Source: Acinetobacter sp. CS-2 (lineage in GTDB: Bacteria; Pseudomonadota; Gammaproteobacteria; Pseudomonadales; Moraxellaceae). From it: 64,000 bases of DNA. The position numbers were made by a program, and so were the translations under genes. The notes under the pieces were generated by a model that was given only the letters and a program-made list of their open reading frames with translations, had not been told where the DNA came from and ran no database searches. Below, in pieces: positions 62,938 to 64,000 of the stretch. The DNA lies in the NCBI RefSeq assembly GCF_016599715.1, contig NZ_CP067019.1, positions 1,674,001-1,738,000 on the forward strand. Direction: 5' to 3'. Within the stretch, counting starts at the first letter, position 1. Each line of letters starts with the position of its first letter.

Positions 62938-63249
62938 ATGACTGATCCCACTTTAGAAAATCAAAACCGTACGTCAAATAATGAGTCTGATCGGTATTGG
63001 CGTGAAAATTATTCCAGTCGACCTTATTATCAAGATTTACAGCGTGATATTCCCGATATTGATTATGACAAGGATTTATCCTCTGCTTACGAATTTGGAA
63101 GAAATACACGCTCTGAATATGGCGAAAATGCCCGTTTTGAAGACTCGGAAAATAATCTTGAAAGCAAATGGGAACAGTTTAAGGCGAACTCTCGCTTAAA
63201 GTGGCAACAAGCGAAACATGCTGTAAAAGATGCATGGGACAGAATATAA
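62938..63249 (+). CDS. Hydrophilin-like acidic/charged protein, 103 aa
   Basis: The start ATG 62938 has TTAGGAGC upstream. The protein has no hydrophobic segment: an Asn/Ser/Arg/Asp-rich first two-thirds (MTDPTLENQNRTSNNESDRY...), then an amphipathic end (LESKWEQFKANSRLKWQQAK and VKDAWDRI). The W-x-K/A-x-x-A-x-x-A-V-x-D-A-W-D-R ending is typical of stress-induced small proteins in Acinetobacter. The neighbouring Gln-rich gene and katE suggest a stress role. A terminator follows. Confidence 0.65.
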   Translation: MTDPTLENQNRTSNNESDRYWRENYSSRPYYQDLQRDIPDIDYDKDLSSAYEFGRNTRSEYGENARFEDSENNLESKWEQFKANSRLKWQQAKHAVKDAWDRI

Positions 63250-63285
63250 AGAAATGAAAATTTTCATTTAAAATCCTACTCACGA

Positions 63286-63309
63286 AAAAAGCACCCTCGG
63301 GTGCTTTTT
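63286..63309. terminator. Bidirectional Rho-independent terminator
   Basis: AAAAAGCACC/GGTGCTTTTT with a CTCG loop lies between the hydrophilin-like gene (plus) and the small ORF at 63329 (minus). Both sides carry A/T runs, so it can work either way. Confidence 0.85.
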
Positions 63310-63328
63310 ATGAAATATCTTTTTCTGA

Positions 63329-63415
63329 TTAATTAAACATTTGCCCAAATGCATAAATCACAAACATCAGCATCAGTGCAGATGATGAAGTTACAAGGAG
63401 TTCTATTGTTTTCAT
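63329..63415 (-). CDS. Small membrane peptide, 28 aa
   Basis: ATG 63413-63415 with a purine-rich GGAAGTGAGAGTGGG upstream opens a 28-residue frame (MKTIELLVTSSSALMLMFVI, then YAFGQMFN) with a single hydrophobic helix. The bidirectional terminator lies right after it. A real gene is plausible but short. Confidence 0.5.
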   Translation of the reverse strand: MKTIELLVTSSSALMLMFVIYAFGQMFN

Positions 63416-63744
63416 AACCCACTCTCACTTCCTTATCGTGGAACTTTCTTTATACACAGATATTTTTTGTCAGACAATAACAATTATTGACATAAATGTA
63501 TCAAAAAATACTAAACATATAAATATCACATTTTAAAATCTACACTTTCTCTCATTACAAATACAACAATTCATTGCAAAATATGTCGCTTGTTTTTAAA
63601 ACATTTCCTTTATTTTAATATTTATTTATTTTTCAAAAACTTAAATCTTAAGTCTTTAACTTTTTACTTACATTTAAATATTCAGCTCATAATATATGAT
63701 TGAACTTTCCTGTTAATTTTTACTACCTATTTTTAGGGGGTTTC

Positions 63745-63837
63745 ATGGACTCAGATTTAAATTTTTTTACAACTTGTAGACTTGCTCTCTTCTTCACTAA
63801 CTGCTGTCTAGAGATCCATCAAGAAAATATTTCCTGA
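63745..63837 (+). CDS. Possible 30-aa peptide with a strong ribosome-binding site
   Basis: AGGGGG lies 4 bases before ATG 63745. The frame (MDSDLNFFTTCRLALFFTNC...) has three Cys and no close match that I know. The strong Shine-Dalgarno-like run is the main support; it could equally be a chance run. Confidence 0.35.
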   Translation: MDSDLNFFTTCRLALFFTNCCLEIHQENIS

Positions 63838-63877
63838 CTTGTTCAACAGGCAAGCTCAAGTAAAATTTTCAGGCATT

Positions 63878-63902
63878 AAAAAACCGCCTTAAAGACGGTT
63901 TT
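63878..63902 (-). terminator. Terminator of the gene at the right edge
   Basis: On the minus strand AACCGTC and GGCGGTT pair around TTTAA, followed by TTTTTA. It lies 17 bases after the stop of the partial gene. Confidence 0.75.
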
Positions 63903-63918
63903 CGTATTGCTCTAACCC

Positions 63919-64000
63919 TTACACCGCATTTACATGCGCATTAAGCCGGAACATTTCATTTACACCCGTATAGAAACTGCGGCCATCAAGATTCAAATCA
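63919..64000 (-). CDS. C-terminal end of an unidentified leftward gene (partial)
   Basis: The last 26 codons read DLNLDGRSFYTGVNEMFRLN, then AHVNAV and a stop at 63919-63921. The start lies beyond the window. The terminator immediately downstream supports a real gene end. I cannot name the family from so short a tail. Confidence 0.55.
   Translation of the reverse strand, partial: DLNLDGRSFYTGVNEMFRLNAHVNAV

Overview
The window comes from a low-GC gammaproteobacterium, almost certainly an Acinetobacter. The main evidence is a cat-ben aromatic cluster driven by a CatM/BenM-type LysR regulator, a type VI secretion locus of the Acinetobacter layout (AsaA beside TssB, TagX at the end, no TssJ), an UmuDAb-like UmuD, DcaP-type porin architecture, and many small Gln-rich stress proteins. 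All homology statements come from reading the sequence; no database search was run.

Layout. 1-9.1 kb: a leftward catB-catC-catA-benA-benB-benC operon (benC runs off the left edge), a divergent LysR gene with two CatM/BenM-like boxes between it and catB, then a BenK-like transporter and a DcaP-like porin. Together they import benzoate and convert it through catechol to muconate and muconolactone. CatA appears to have lost 26 residues, including an iron-ligand tyrosine. 9.6-12.8 kb: a three-gene tripartite ABC exporter. 13.2-17.4 kb: a small membrane protein, an unknown protein, a MocR-type regulator and an amidase. 17.6-38.4 kb: a complete structural T6SS in two divergent arms (leftward asaA-tssB-tssC-hcp-tssE-tssF-tssG-unknown-tssM-tagN; rightward tssH-tssA-tssK-tssL-unknown-tagX). 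No VgrG, PAAR or effector gene lies here. tssF carries a perfect in-frame triplication of a 177-bp unit. 38.4-44.1 kb: a hydrolase, a gene-poor stretch, a zeta-like toxin with a small partner, an Imm33-like gene divergent from umuD, and a badly decayed umuC that still keeps an UmuDAb-like operator. 44.3-48.6 kb: housekeeping aroQ-accB-accC, an exported protein and an MFS transporter.

48.9-64 kb is an accessory and stress region of very small genes: mini zinc-binding-like proteins, small lipoproteins, four Gln-rich disordered proteins (one apparently frameshifted), a hydrophilin-like protein, a DUF2171 protein, an HMCES/YedK protein, a KatE-type catalase followed upstream by an iron-dependent haem-oxygenase-fold protein, and a CinA-like protein. 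I also see a good candidate small RNA at about 51.8 kb. The right edge holds the C-terminal end of an unidentified leftward gene.

I see no rRNA, tRNA, CRISPR array or intact insertion sequence. I do not see a clearly new multi-gene system. The most notable signals are the tssF triplication, the CatA deletion, the umuC ruin with its retained operator, the candidate sRNA and the dispersed Gln-rich protein family.
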